A stretch of 16,684 nt of DNA from positions 1 through 16,684 of the forward strand of contig CAKSBI010000043.1 in assembly GCA_934437985.1 (NCBI GenBank), in the 5' to 3' direction. This DNA is from an uncultured Lachnospiraceae bacterium (GTDB lineage: Bacteria; Bacillota; Clostridia; Lachnospirales; Lachnospiraceae). Within the stretch, counting starts at the first letter, position 1; every line of letters starts with the position of its first letter. Shown piece by piece: positions 1-7,835 of this stretch. The translations under genes were made by a program, and so were the position numbers. Below the pieces are notes generated by a model that was given only the letters and a program-made list of their open reading frames with translations, was not told the DNA's origin and made no database searches.

Positions 1-983
1 TAGTTATTGAAGAATGGCTTATGACGTCCACCCTCTTCCTTCTTTAATACGTATACCTGAGCAGTAAACTTTCTGTGGCAGGTTACTGAACCTGGCTTAG
101 CAAGAACCTGTCCTCTTTCGATGTCAGATCTGTTAATACCACGAAGAAGAGCACCGATGTTATCACCAGCCTGAGCCTCGTCAAGCATCTTACGGAACAT
201 CTCAATACCGGTTACAACTGTGTTCTGAGTCTCTTCCTTGATACCAACGATCTCAACAGGCTCATTGAGGTGAAGTACACCACTCTCAACACGACCTGTA
301 GCAACAGTACCACGACCTGTAATTGTGAAGACATCCTCAATAGGCATAAGGAAATCTTTATCTGTGTCACGCTGTGGATCCGGAATATAGCTGTCAACAG
401 TGTCCATAAGCTCCATGATCTTATCTCCCCATGGACCATTTGGATCTTCAAGAGCCTTAAGAGCTGAACCCTTAACTATTGGACAATCTGTGAACCCATA
501 CTCTTCAAGCTGCTCTGTGATCTCCATCTCAACAAGCTCAAGAAGCTCTTCGTCATCAACCATATCACACTTGTTCATGAATACAACGATATAAGGAACA
601 CCTACCTGACGTGAAAGAAGGATATGCTCCTTTGTCTGAGCCATAACACCATCTGTAGCTGCAACAACAAGGATAGCGCCATCCATCTGAGCAGCACCGG
701 TGATCATGTTCTTAACGTAGTCAGCATGTCCTGGGCAGTCAACGTGAGCGTAGTGACGCTTCTCTGTCTCATACTCAACGTGAGCTGTAGAGATTGTGAT
801 ACCTCTTTCTCTCTCTTCCGGAGCCTTATCAATGTTCTCAAAATCTGTAGCTGAGTTACCGGCTACTCTCTCTGAAAGAACCTTGGTAATAGCTGCTGTA
901 AGTGTTGTCTTACCATGGTCAACGTGACCGATTGTACCGATATTACAATGTGGTTTTGTTCTGTTGAACTTTTCTTTTGCCAT
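1..983 (-). CDS. tuf: Elongation factor Tu, 3' end outside window
   Basis: EF-Tu is the GTPase that delivers aminoacyl-tRNA to the ribosomal A site. The visible 327 codons (of about 395-400 usual) run from the ATG at 983 to the left edge with no stop, so the C-terminal part of domain 3 is missing. The G-domain motifs are intact: GHVDHGKT at about residues 19-26, DCPGH at 82-86 and NKCD at 137-140, followed by domain 2 ([14 protein letters not shown]) and the start of domain 3. An AAGGAGG site at 992-998 lies 8 bases before the ATG. It is the last str-operon gene in the window, 182 bases after fusA, and has its own predicted promoter in that gap, so it is probably made both by read-through and independently. 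Identification is firm from family-wide conservation. Confidence 0.98.
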   Translation of the reverse strand, partial: MAKEKFNRTKPHCNIGTIGHVDHGKTTLTAAITKVLSERVAGNSATDFENIDKAPEERERGITISTAHVEYETEKRHYAHVDCPGHADYVKNMITGAAQMDGAILVVAATDGVMAQTKEHILLSRQVGVPYIVVFMNKCDMVDDEELLELVEMEITEQLEEYGFTDCPIVKGSALKALEDPNGPWGDKIMELMDTVDSYIPDPQRDTDKDFLMPIEDVFTITGRGTVATGRVESGVLHLNEPVEIVGIKEETQNTVVTGIEMFRKMLDEAQAGDNIGALLRGINRSDIERGQVLAKPGSVTCHRKFTAQVYVLKKEEGGRHKPFFNN

Positions 984-1024
984 TATAACTTCCTCCTTAA
1001 AATGATTACAATAAAATATTATCG

Positions 1025-1046
1025 TGGCAACGTCCTATTATTGCCA
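1025..1046 (-). promoter_or_regulatory. Short hairpin in the tuf 5' leader
   Basis: TGGCAA and TTGCCA arms (6 bp, 10-base loop) lie just inside the predicted tuf transcript start. The stem is short and could be chance. It is noted because hairpins sit at the same place in other leaders here. Confidence 0.35.
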
Positions 1047-1057
1047 AATATAATCTC

Positions 1058-1086
1058 ATTATATTTCATACTGTACAGAATTTCAA
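1058..1086 (-). promoter_or_regulatory. Predicted sigma-A promoter for tuf
   Basis: Read on the minus strand, TTGAAA (1081-1086) is separated by exactly 17 bases from a perfect TATAAT (1058-1063). The predicted start is near 1051, giving a leader of about 68 bases to the tuf ATG. This would let EF-Tu be made in excess over EF-G. The spacer is almost filled by the left arm of a 15-bp inverted repeat. Confidence 0.75.
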
Positions 1087-1112
1087 GCATTATTTGTAAT
1101 TCTGTACAGTAT
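1068..1112. repeat. Perfect 15-bp inverted repeat overlapping the tuf promoter
   Basis: Arms at 1068-1082 and 1098-1112 are exact reverse complements, separated by 15 bases. Each arm also contains the 8-bp palindrome CTGTACAG. The left arm fills most of the tuf promoter spacer and touches the -35 box. In fusA-tuf read-through RNA it would form a stable stem; on the plus strand it is followed by TTTTT. It may be an operator, a processing or stabilising hairpin, or a block to antisense transcription. The sequence does not decide between these. Confidence 0.7.
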
Positions 1113-1165
1113 TTTTGTTATAAAACGTGATACATTCTGCCATCTTATGCCATAAAGCCACAAGA

Positions 1166-3283
1166 TTAGTTCTTCTTAGCAGCAAGAACCTTCTCCTGAA
1201 CACTCTTAGGAGCCTGCTCATATCTCTCGAAGAACATTGAATAGTTACCACGACCCTGTGTTGATGAACGTAACTCTGTTGAGTAACCAAACATCTCTGC
1301 AAGTGGAACGAATGCACGGACAATCTTACCACCGCCAAGGTCATCCATTCCTTCGATCTGACCACGCTTAGCGTTCAGGCTTCCAATAACATCACCAAGG
1401 TATTCCTCAGGCATTGTTACTTCTACCTTCATGATTGGCTCAAGAAGTACTGCTCCACCCTTCTGCATAGCTTCCTTGAATGCCATAGAACCGGCAATGT
1501 GGAATGCCATTTCTGAAGAGTCAACTTCATGGTACGAACCATCATATACGTTAGCCTTGATACCAAGAACCGGATATCCACCAAGGATACCAGCCTTAGC
1601 CGCTTCCTCAATACCGGCACCAACTGCAGGGATGTATTCCTTAGGAATAGCACCACCAACGATTGTTGACTCGAAAATGAACTGCTCCTCGCCGTTAGGA
1701 TCCATTGGCTCAAACTTAACTTTACAGTGACCATACTGACCACGTCCACCAGACTGCTTAGCATACTTACTGTCAATATCAACAGCCTTAGTAAATGTCT
1801 CTTTGTATGCAACCTGAGGTGCACCTACATTAGCCTCTACCTTGAACTCACGGAGAAGTCTGTCTACGATAACTTCAAGATGAAGCTCACCCATTCCGGC
1901 AATAATTGTCTGACCAGTCTCAGGATCAGTATGTGCACGGAATGTAGGATCTTCTTCAGCAAGCTTTGCCAAAGCTTCACCCATCTTGCCCTGGTCATTC
2001 TTAGTCTTTGGCTCAATTGCAAGCTCAATAACAGGCTCTGGGAATTCCATTGACTCAAGAACTACCGGATGCTGTTCATCACAGATTGTATCACCTGTTG
2101 TTGTAATCTTGAAACCAACAGCTGCAGCGATATCTCCTGAATAAACTTTCTCTATCTCTGTACGTGAATTAGCATGCATCTGAACGATACGTCCAACACG
2201 CTCCTTCTTGTCTTTTGTTGCGTTAAGTACATATGAACCTGAATTCATAGTACCTGAATAAACTCTGAAGAATGCAAGCTTACCAACGAATGGGTCTGTC
2301 ATAATCTTGAATGCGAGAGCTGAGAATGGCTCATCATCTGATGAATGACGTACTACTTCATTACCATCAGGATCAACACCTGTGATATCCGGGATATCTG
2401 TTGGTGCAGGCATATACTCAATAACACCATCAAGCATCTTCTGAACACCCTTATTCTTGTATGCTGAACCACAGAATACAGGAACTGCCTCACATGCTAT
2501 TGTAGCCTTACGAAGAACCTTCTTAAGCTCATCAACTGACGGCTCTTCTCCCTCAAGGTACATCATCATAAGGTCATCGTCTAACTCACATATCTTCTCA
2601 ACAAGGTTCTCATGCCATTTGTCTGCATCAGCCTTAAGATCATCAGGGATAGTTGTTATCTCAATGTCCTCACCCTTGTCATCTTTGTAGTAATATGCTT
2701 CCATCTCGAATAAGTCAACAAGTCCGATGAAATCATCTTCCTTGCCAATTGGAATCTGTACAGGAATTGCATTCTTTCCAAGACGGTCAACAATTGTCTG
2801 GACTGAATAGAAGAAATCAGCTCCCAACTTGTCCATTTTGTTAATAAATGCCATACGCGGAACGTTATATGTGTCGGCCTGACGCCATACGTTCTCTGAC
2901 TGTGGTTCAACACCAGCCTTAGCATCAAATACACCAACAGCTCCATCAAGTACACGAAGTGAACGCTCTACTTCAACAGTAAAGTCAACGTGTCCCGGAG
3001 TATCAATAATATTGATACGGTGTTCTAAAGCACCAGCCTTAGGCTTATGATGATCCTCTAATGTCCAGTGACATGTTGTAGCGGCTGATGTAATTGTGAT
3101 ACCTCTTTCCTGCTCCTGCTCCATCCAGTCCATGGTAGCAGTACCTTCATGAGTATCACCAATCTTATAGTTAACACCGGTATAGTATAAGATACGCTCT
3201 GTAAGAGTTGTCTTACCAGCATCAATATGCGCCATAATACCGATATTTCTTGTACGATCTAATGGATATTCTCTTCCAGCCAA
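1166..3283 (-). CDS. fusA: Elongation factor G
   Basis: EF-G is the ribosomal translocase GTPase that moves tRNA and mRNA after peptide bond formation and also helps recycle ribosomes. The 705-residue protein is full length. The G domain has AHIDAGKT (18-25), DTPGH (94-98) and NKMD (148-151), followed by the normal domain II-V body (for example [10 protein letters not shown] in domain IV). The start is TTG at 3281-3283: an AAGGAGG site at 3292-3298 lies 8 bases upstream and no ATG fits. About 11 extra residues (near 78-88, [11 protein letters not shown]) precede the DTPGH strand compared with Bacillus-type EF-G; I believe this is lineage-typical. It follows rpsG by 39 bases in the str operon. 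Confidence 0.98.
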   Translation of the reverse strand: MAGREYPLDRTRNIGIMAHIDAGKTTLTERILYYTGVNYKIGDTHEGTATMDWMEQEQERGITITSAATTCHWTLEDHHKPKAGALEHRINIIDTPGHVDFTVEVERSLRVLDGAVGVFDAKAGVEPQSENVWRQADTYNVPRMAFINKMDKLGADFFYSVQTIVDRLGKNAIPVQIPIGKEDDFIGLVDLFEMEAYYYKDDKGEDIEITTIPDDLKADADKWHENLVEKICELDDDLMMMYLEGEEPSVDELKKVLRKATIACEAVPVFCGSAYKNKGVQKMLDGVIEYMPAPTDIPDITGVDPDGNEVVRHSSDDEPFSALAFKIMTDPFVGKLAFFRVYSGTMNSGSYVLNATKDKKERVGRIVQMHANSRTEIEKVYSGDIAAAVGFKITTTGDTICDEQHPVVLESMEFPEPVIELAIEPKTKNDQGKMGEALAKLAEEDPTFRAHTDPETGQTIIAGMGELHLEVIVDRLLREFKVEANVGAPQVAYKETFTKAVDIDSKYAKQSGGRGQYGHCKVKFEPMDPNGEEQFIFESTIVGGAIPKEYIPAVGAGIEEAAKAGILGGYPVLGIKANVYDGSYHEVDSSEMAFHIAGSMAFKEAMQKGGAVLLEPIMKVEVTMPEEYLGDVIGSLNAKRGQIEGMDDLGGGKIVRAFVPLAEMFGYSTELRSSTQGRGNYSMFFERYEQAPKSVQEKVLAAKKN

Positions 3284-3322
3284 GGATATTTCCTCCTTAT
3301 ATAATTATAGTAAATAAAGATA

Positions 3323-3832
<510 letters not shown>

Positions 3833-3932
3833 TCACAGGTACTCACGATTCTGTGTCCGCACCAGTCTTAATTCTTTTTCATATATAAAATAATGAAGTA
3901 AAAATTAATCCGGTACTTTTTTGAATTAGTGA

Positions 3933-4352
3933 CTACTTAGCGGCTTTTGGTCTCTTAGCACCATACTTTGAGCGGGCCTGCTTTCTGTTAGCAACACCTG
4001 CTGTATCCAATGTACCACGAATGATATGATAACGTGTACCTGGAAGGTCCTTTACTCTACCACCTCTGATAAGAACAACACTGTGCTCCTGAAGGTTATG
4101 GCCTTCGCCCGGGATATAACTGGTAACCTCGATTCCGTTAGAAAGACGAACTCTGGCTGTTTTTCTAAGAGCTGAGTTAGGCTTCTTAGGAGTAGCTGTT
4201 CTAACTGCAGTACATACACCTCTCTTCTGCGGTGAGCTTGTGTTAGTAGCTTTCTTCTTAAGAGAATTGTAGCCATGCTGAAGAGCTGGAGAAGTTGACT
4301 TCTTCTCTACTGTCTTTCTACCTTTTCTTACTAATTGGTTAAAAGTTGGCAT
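3933..4352 (-). CDS. rpsL: 30S ribosomal protein S12 (uS12)
   Basis: S12 sits at the decoding centre of the small subunit and governs accuracy. The 139 residues include the two conserved decoding loops, [11 protein letters not shown] and [10 protein letters not shown]. The lysines and proline that commonly mutate to streptomycin resistance are in the sensitive, wild-type form. The ATG at 4350-4352 follows an AGGAGGTGA site (about 4359-4367). It is the first gene of the operon, preceded by its own consensus promoter and leader hairpin. It is not directly behind rpoB-rpoC, whose neighbourhood here is taken by envelope genes. Confidence 0.98.
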   Translation of the reverse strand: MPTFNQLVRKGRKTVEKKSTSPALQHGYNSLKKKATNTSSPQKRGVCTAVRTATPKKPNSALRKTARVRLSNGIEVTSYIPGEGHNLQEHSVVLIRGGRVKDLPGTRYHIIRGTLDTAGVANRKQARSKYGAKRPKAAK

Positions 4353-4377
4353 TAATTTTCACCTCCTGCATATAAAT

Positions 4378-4403
4378 TTGAGCGCACAAAAATGCACGCT
4401 CAA
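4378..4403 (-). promoter_or_regulatory. Hairpin at the 5' end of the rpsL mRNA
   Basis: Minus-strand arms TTGAGCGTGCA and TGTGCGCTCAA form an 11-bp stem (two G-U wobbles) closed by a TTTT loop. With a transcript start predicted near 4399-4400, the stem begins at the very 5' end of the mRNA, about 25 bases before the ribosome site. No U-tract follows, so it is not a typical terminator. A role in mRNA stability or translational feedback is inference. Confidence 0.65.
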
Positions 4404-4405
4404 TT

Positions 4406-4434
4406 ATTATATAGCTCCATATTCCTGTTGTCAA
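4406..4434 (-). promoter_or_regulatory. Perfect consensus sigma-A promoter for the str operon
   Basis: TTGACA (4429-4434), a 17-base spacer and TATAAT (4406-4411) match the sigma-A consensus at all 12 positions with ideal spacing. It drives rpsL-rpsG-fusA(-tuf). Two TCCGAAA direct repeats lie just upstream (4454-4460 and 4472-4478). Confidence 0.9.
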
Positions 4435-4498
4435 GCAAAAATCCCACTTAAATTCCGAAAGTTACCTGCAATCCGAAATTCCATCCCATAGCGATATT

Positions 4499-4993
4499 TT
4501 AGTTCGGTAAGTCTACTAATATATTCCATTTATCAATTATTATATCAAATGGATTGAGATTATACAAAAATGTCAGTGTCTTATCATCTTTAATCATTTC
4601 AAGTAAAACATTCCCATATTCGGTGTCAGAAAAATACATGATTACAATAAATAATATCCACAGGCATACGATTCCATATAAAGCGCCGGATACAATCCCT
4701 GCCAGTCTGTTGACCATCCTCACCCCCGGTATTCTGTCTGCAATATTAAGCATCCTTACAATCAGCCCGGCCAATACAAATACCAACCCAACGACCGCAA
4801 TAAATATACCCGGAATAATATACTTAAGTGCCGGAGGCACTATCGTCGTGGCACAATATACCGTAAGTGCCGCAATTGCTGCCGACACGATCAGCTTTAT
4901 TATCGAAAATACCGACCTTATTAATCCTATCCTGTATCCATCAAGCATCATTGCAAGCACAATAATGCCTGAGATAACCGCCATTGCATTCAT
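4499..4993 (-). CDS. CvpA-family integral membrane protein
   Basis: This 164-residue, very hydrophobic protein has about four membrane segments (near 3-17, 28-50, 60-83 and 97-121) and a short polar tail. The CvpA signature is visible as GYRIGLIRSVFSI near the N-terminus and a RLAGIVSGALYG turn before the last helix. Family members are named after colicin V production in E. coli; their molecular function is not settled, with links to envelope homeostasis. The ATG at 4991-4993 directly abuts the TAA of the upstream gene, so the two are almost certainly cotranscribed and translationally coupled. No convincing terminator separates it from the rpsL promoter 65 bases downstream. Confidence 0.75.
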   Translation of the reverse strand: MNAMAVISGIIVLAMMLDGYRIGLIRSVFSIIKLIVSAAIAALTVYCATTIVPPALKYIIPGIFIAVVGLVFVLAGLIVRMLNIADRIPGVRMVNRLAGIVSGALYGIVCLWILFIVIMYFSDTEYGNVLLEMIKDDKTLTFLYNLNPFDIIIDKWNILVDLPN

Positions 4994-6184
4994 TTATACA
5001 TCATCCTCTGTCAATTCTACTATATTGATCATCCTGTCATCTATCATAAAATATGTATCATCTTTTCCGGTACCAAACAGATACCTTACTCCTGTGTCAA
5101 AATCACATCTGAGCTTACATACTCCATTAGTCTTAATTATATTACACCCTTTCGTTGACATAAAAATTACCTCCGGACCATCCAGATATACACTCTCATA
5201 CTCATAATCAATACCGCTGTCAAGGATAACTTTTCCGTCCGCATCATACAGCTTTAAGCTGTATTTACCGTCACCATCTCCCTGTTCAAAAATAAAACCG
5301 ACATACCCTTCATCATACACAACACTCTTAATCTCACTTTCAAATTCTTCGCTGTATATCTCTGCAGGCTGCTTCATATTCCTAAAAAGCGTAAATCCAT
5401 TGTCAAGGAATACACATACTGTATCATCATTAACAAATTCTATCTTGGAAACAAGTGACGAATCATACGTCTTACCACCAACAATTCTATTCTTATCCTG
5501 ACCAACCTCCGAAAAGTTGTAAAAGCAGACCCTGCTCTCGGTTGCCCCACCATTAACCGTAAGATATGTCGTTACAAGGCTCTGTCCATCCGGAGACAGG
5601 GCAATATCAACCGGATAACCATCTGTCTTAACATTAGTCGGTACTTCGACAAGAAGCTTGTTGGATGAGTCATACGGATTATAGAGGTTGATACTGTTGG
5701 AGTTCTCATCTTCAAGCAAAACTGCCACAACTCCCTGTGCCGCCACCCTGACTGCCTGTACCGGCAGAGGTACATCAATAACAGTACCTGAATCTTCCCC
5801 GCTATATACGTAAACCTCTCTTCCGCCTGTATCTGCGGCCGCCACATAACTTCCCCTGCAGTCAACCATTGGATTCTGCATCTCAAAACTGCCGTTCCAT
5901 AACGTATTGCCATCAGCATCCATCGCCATGGCACCATCACGGCTGTACTTGAGGATATTATCACCATAATTCATATATGTCACAGTATTACTGTCTGTTC
6001 TGTCGTAGCTTTGCACCGTATTATACCCATGATACTCCTTGTTACGGACACCATTCCATATAAACCATATAATATATGCAAAAAATAATACTGCAGGTAT
6101 CACAGTAATTACAGCTATAATCTTCTTTCTGGTTTTTTCACGTGCCAGACGATATTCCCCACTTCGTTCATTAAGTGTTCCCAC
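4994..6184 (-). CDS. Membrane-anchored protein with beta-rich extracytoplasmic domain (DUF5711-like)
   Basis: The 396-residue protein has a basic N-terminus (REKTRKK), one transmembrane helix at about 21-43, and a large outer domain. The positive-inside pattern puts the C-terminal bulk outside the cell. That domain contains repeated short beta-type units (DADGNTLW, SPDGQSL, YDADGKVI), suggesting a beta-propeller-like fold. I associate this layout with DUF5711 proteins of Lachnospiraceae, but this is recollection, not a search. The GTG at 6182-6184 is chosen because GGAGG (6192-6196) lies 7 bases upstream and the next in-frame Met is about residue 71. It is coupled to the CvpA gene; its function is unknown. 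Confidence 0.7.
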   Translation of the reverse strand: MGTLNERSGEYRLAREKTRKKIIAVITVIPAVLFFAYIIWFIWNGVRNKEYHGYNTVQSYDRTDSNTVTYMNYGDNILKYSRDGAMAMDADGNTLWNGSFEMQNPMVDCRGSYVAAADTGGREVYVYSGEDSGTVIDVPLPVQAVRVAAQGVVAVLLEDENSNSINLYNPYDSSNKLLVEVPTNVKTDGYPVDIALSPDGQSLVTTYLTVNGGATESRVCFYNFSEVGQDKNRIVGGKTYDSSLVSKIEFVNDDTVCVFLDNGFTLFRNMKQPAEIYSEEFESEIKSVVYDEGYVGFIFEQGDGDGKYSLKLYDADGKVILDSGIDYEYESVYLDGPEVIFMSTKGCNIIKTNGVCKLRCDFDTGVRYLFGTGKDDTYFMIDDRMINIVELTEDDV

Positions 6185-6211
6185 GTGTATTCCTCCAACC
6201 TGTATTTCATG

Positions 6212-6245
6212 ATATGAGGGTCAAAAAGTATTTTGTCCCTCATAT
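6212..6245 (-). promoter_or_regulatory. Strong hairpin in the leader of the DUF5711-like/cvpA unit
   Basis: Arms at 6212-6226 and 6231-6245 pair with 14 bp and one T-T mismatch around a 4-base loop. The core is ATATGAGGG against CCCTCATAT. It ends 15 bases before the GGAGG of the downstream gene and starts right after the predicted transcript start. There is no U-run on the minus strand, so it is a poor terminator for the LysM gene. Confidence 0.6.
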
Positions 6246-6255
6246 GATAATTTTA

Positions 6256-6261
6256 ATTGTA
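6256..6261 (-). promoter_or_regulatory. Possible extended -10 promoter for the DUF5711-like/cvpA unit
   Basis: The minus strand reads TGGTACAAT, an extended -10 (TGn plus TACAAT). The -35 region is weak (TTTCAA about 17 bases upstream). A start near 6249 would place the 6212-6245 hairpin at the mRNA 5' end. Confidence 0.45.
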
Positions 6262-6319
6262 CCATATTTTTAACTTACTTGAAACATTTTCTTACCCGAA
6301 AGATTTTATCGAAATATAC

Positions 6320-7489
6320 TTATTGAAGTTCCTTTTCAGATTTATCCGGAATTTTAAGCTTCTGTCCCTCGAATATCATATCAGGGTCTTTTAAATTGTT
6401 AGCTTTCATGAGCATTTCAACATAATCAACTGAATTATATATATTTTCTGATATCCTACCCAGACTATCACCATTTTTTACTATATAAAATGACTTCTCG
6501 GGAGCTGCTGCCGTCTGTACATCATCATCTGAAGTCTCCTCCCGGTCACGATCTGAAACTGCTGCCGCCGTAGCAGCAGCGGACTCATCAGCAGGCTCCA
6601 AATCTGCCGCTTCCTCCCCTGTTTCGGACGCAGGCTGTATGCCGTACTCCATAACCGCTGCAATACCCGCTGATGCATCCGAAGCCTTAATTGCCGCACC
6701 TGATACCGCTTCCTCATTATTAAATACGGATTTTGTCTCTTCATCAGAATACATAACCTTAGAACCGTTATTGTTCATATTATATATTGCAGTTGAACCA
6801 ATCAGAAGCGCCACAGCTGCAACAAGCATCCCGGTTGCATATATTGAACGTACAAGTCTCCTGGTTTCGTGCTCCTCACTTCTCCTGTTAATAACCTCCC
6901 TGACATCCTGTACAATATCCGCAGGTTCATATTCCTGCTTTCTTTCCCGCCTGCCCGCAAGCATATAATTCTGCATTGTCACATTTTTCTCATAATACAC
7001 ATAGAATCCCTTGCGGAAAATAAACTGATTATTGATATAATCATATGCTTTTTCCTCCTGGTCTTCACAATTATATCTGATAAATATCATATTTTTACCA
7101 TTAAAATTGCTGCTATGTATATTAATAAGCTTGGACTCCTCTACCCGGCTGTCCATATTGCTTATGAACATCCAGCCGACTATCTCTTCATCCTCAAAAT
7201 AACTTTTTATTTTATCGTATATTCCTGACCATATTTCATTTGAAAATACAGATTCACCTGATAATGAAAAGTTTTCAATACGGACCATTCCACTTACATA
7301 AGTTTTTATTTCTTTTCCCTGAATATCCTTCATTCCAAGAAGCACGGCAGCCCGGTATCCCTCATCATTTTCTTTCATCAACTCTTCACCCAGATTCCGC
7401 GTATATGTAATAACGTAGTCCTCTACATATATTTTGTGGTTTGGGTCCATCGCACCAATCTGTCTGATATTCTTAGGTGTCTCTTTCAT
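6320..7489 (-). CDS. Membrane-anchored LysM protein with MPN/JAB-like cytoplasmic domain
   Basis: In this 389-residue protein, residues 1-170 form a globular region with the strand order and VGW turn of MPN/JAB domains (AAVLLGM at 47-53, YVSGMVRIEN at 64-73, IVGWMFISN at 103-111). The HxH metal ligands are absent. A basic stretch precedes one membrane helix at about 215-236. A low-complexity Ala/Glu/Asp linker (about 243-330) leads to a C-terminal LysM module (333-381: YIVKNGDSLGRISENIY to EGQKLKIP). LysM binds peptidoglycan, so the topology is predicted as N-terminus in, LysM out. The ATG at 7487-7489 follows GGAGGTGA at 7496-7503. The gene precedes the DUF5711-like/cvpA pair on the same strand with no clear terminator between. 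Function unknown; it may link the cell wall to a cytoplasmic partner. Confidence 0.75.
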   Translation of the reverse strand: MKETPKNIRQIGAMDPNHKIYVEDYVITYTRNLGEELMKENDEGYRAAVLLGMKDIQGKEIKTYVSGMVRIENFSLSGESVFSNEIWSGIYDKIKSYFEDEEIVGWMFISNMDSRVEESKLINIHSSNFNGKNMIFIRYNCEDQEEKAYDYINNQFIFRKGFYVYYEKNVTMQNYMLAGRRERKQEYEPADIVQDVREVINRRSEEHETRRLVRSIYATGMLVAAVALLIGSTAIYNMNNNGSKVMYSDEETKSVFNNEEAVSGAAIKASDASAGIAAVMEYGIQPASETGEEAADLEPADESAAATAAAVSDRDREETSDDDVQTAAAPEKSFYIVKNGDSLGRISENIYNSVDYVEMLMKANNLKDPDMIFEGQKLKIPDKSEKELQ

Positions 7490-7805
7490 ATAGCTTCACC
7501 TCCATCTTACATATCAACATTAGCATTACATCCATATTTTGTCATTAGAATCACATTTTCATTATTCCGCATATACAGCCAGAATAATATATAATACACA
7601 TTATTAATCTACGGAAATGTAATCTTATATCGGAATATGCGATGATATTTTTTTATGATAATGACTAAACTATTCTGATTATGTCCACAATTGTGCTATA
7701 CCCGCTCCCCCAAAGAGACACGATATCCGGTTGTAAATGCAGGCCGGATTGATTAATGAATTGAGTTGATTAACGAATCGAGTTGATTGTTTATTAACGA
7801 ATTAA
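7490..7805. other. Divergent intergenic region between the LysM gene and yyaC
   Basis: These 316 AT-rich bases hold no credible ORF. They include a 10-bp palindrome CACAATTGTG (7686-7695), an ATCCGG/CCGGAT inverted repeat (7725-7730 and 7744-7749), an ATTATTC/GAATAAT inverted repeat (7561-7567 and 7582-7588), and a tandem repeat next to yyaC. I could not identify a confident sigma-A or sporulation-sigma promoter for either gene. Confidence 0.6.
7749..7804. repeat. Imperfect 17-bp tandem repeats upstream of yyaC
   Basis: Two adjacent 17-base units, 7749-7765 (TTGATTAATGAATTGAG) and 7766-7782 (TTGATTAACGAATCGAG), differ at two positions. A third, from 7783, starts TTGATT, then has an inserted GTTTAT, then TAACGAATTAA. 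The array ends about 16 bases before the ribosome site. It may be slippage-derived or a set of regulator sites. Confidence 0.7.
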
Positions 7806-7835
7806 ATGAATAATAAATTAAAGGAGGCAACTATA

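Noticed and set aside
1068..1112. LexA/SOS box in the tuf upstream repeat
   Set aside because: Each arm has CTGTACAG, but LexA sites need a longer spacing (CTGT-N8-ACAG in E. coli; GAAC-N4-GTTC in Firmicutes). The match is superficial.
3834..3855. S7-binding autoregulatory structure between rpsL and rpsG
   Set aside because: Only a 5-bp CACAG/CTGTG pairing is visible; there is no recognisable mimic of the 16S rRNA S7 site.
4554..5207. Open 217-codon plus-strand frame across cvpA and the DUF5711-like gene
   Set aside because: Its hydrophobic Ser/Ile-rich translation mirrors the membrane segments on the other strand; no ribosome site or family resemblance.
6212..6245. Terminator for the LysM gene
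   Set aside because: The stem is strong, but on the minus strand it is followed by a mixed sequence rather than a U-run, and it lies close to the next ribosome site.
7561..7660. Hairpins and CGCATAT/ATATGCG matches as promoters or a terminator in the yyaC-LysM gap
   Set aside because: Arms are 6-7 bp in very AT-rich DNA with long loops; no -35/-10 pair with proper spacing could be assigned.
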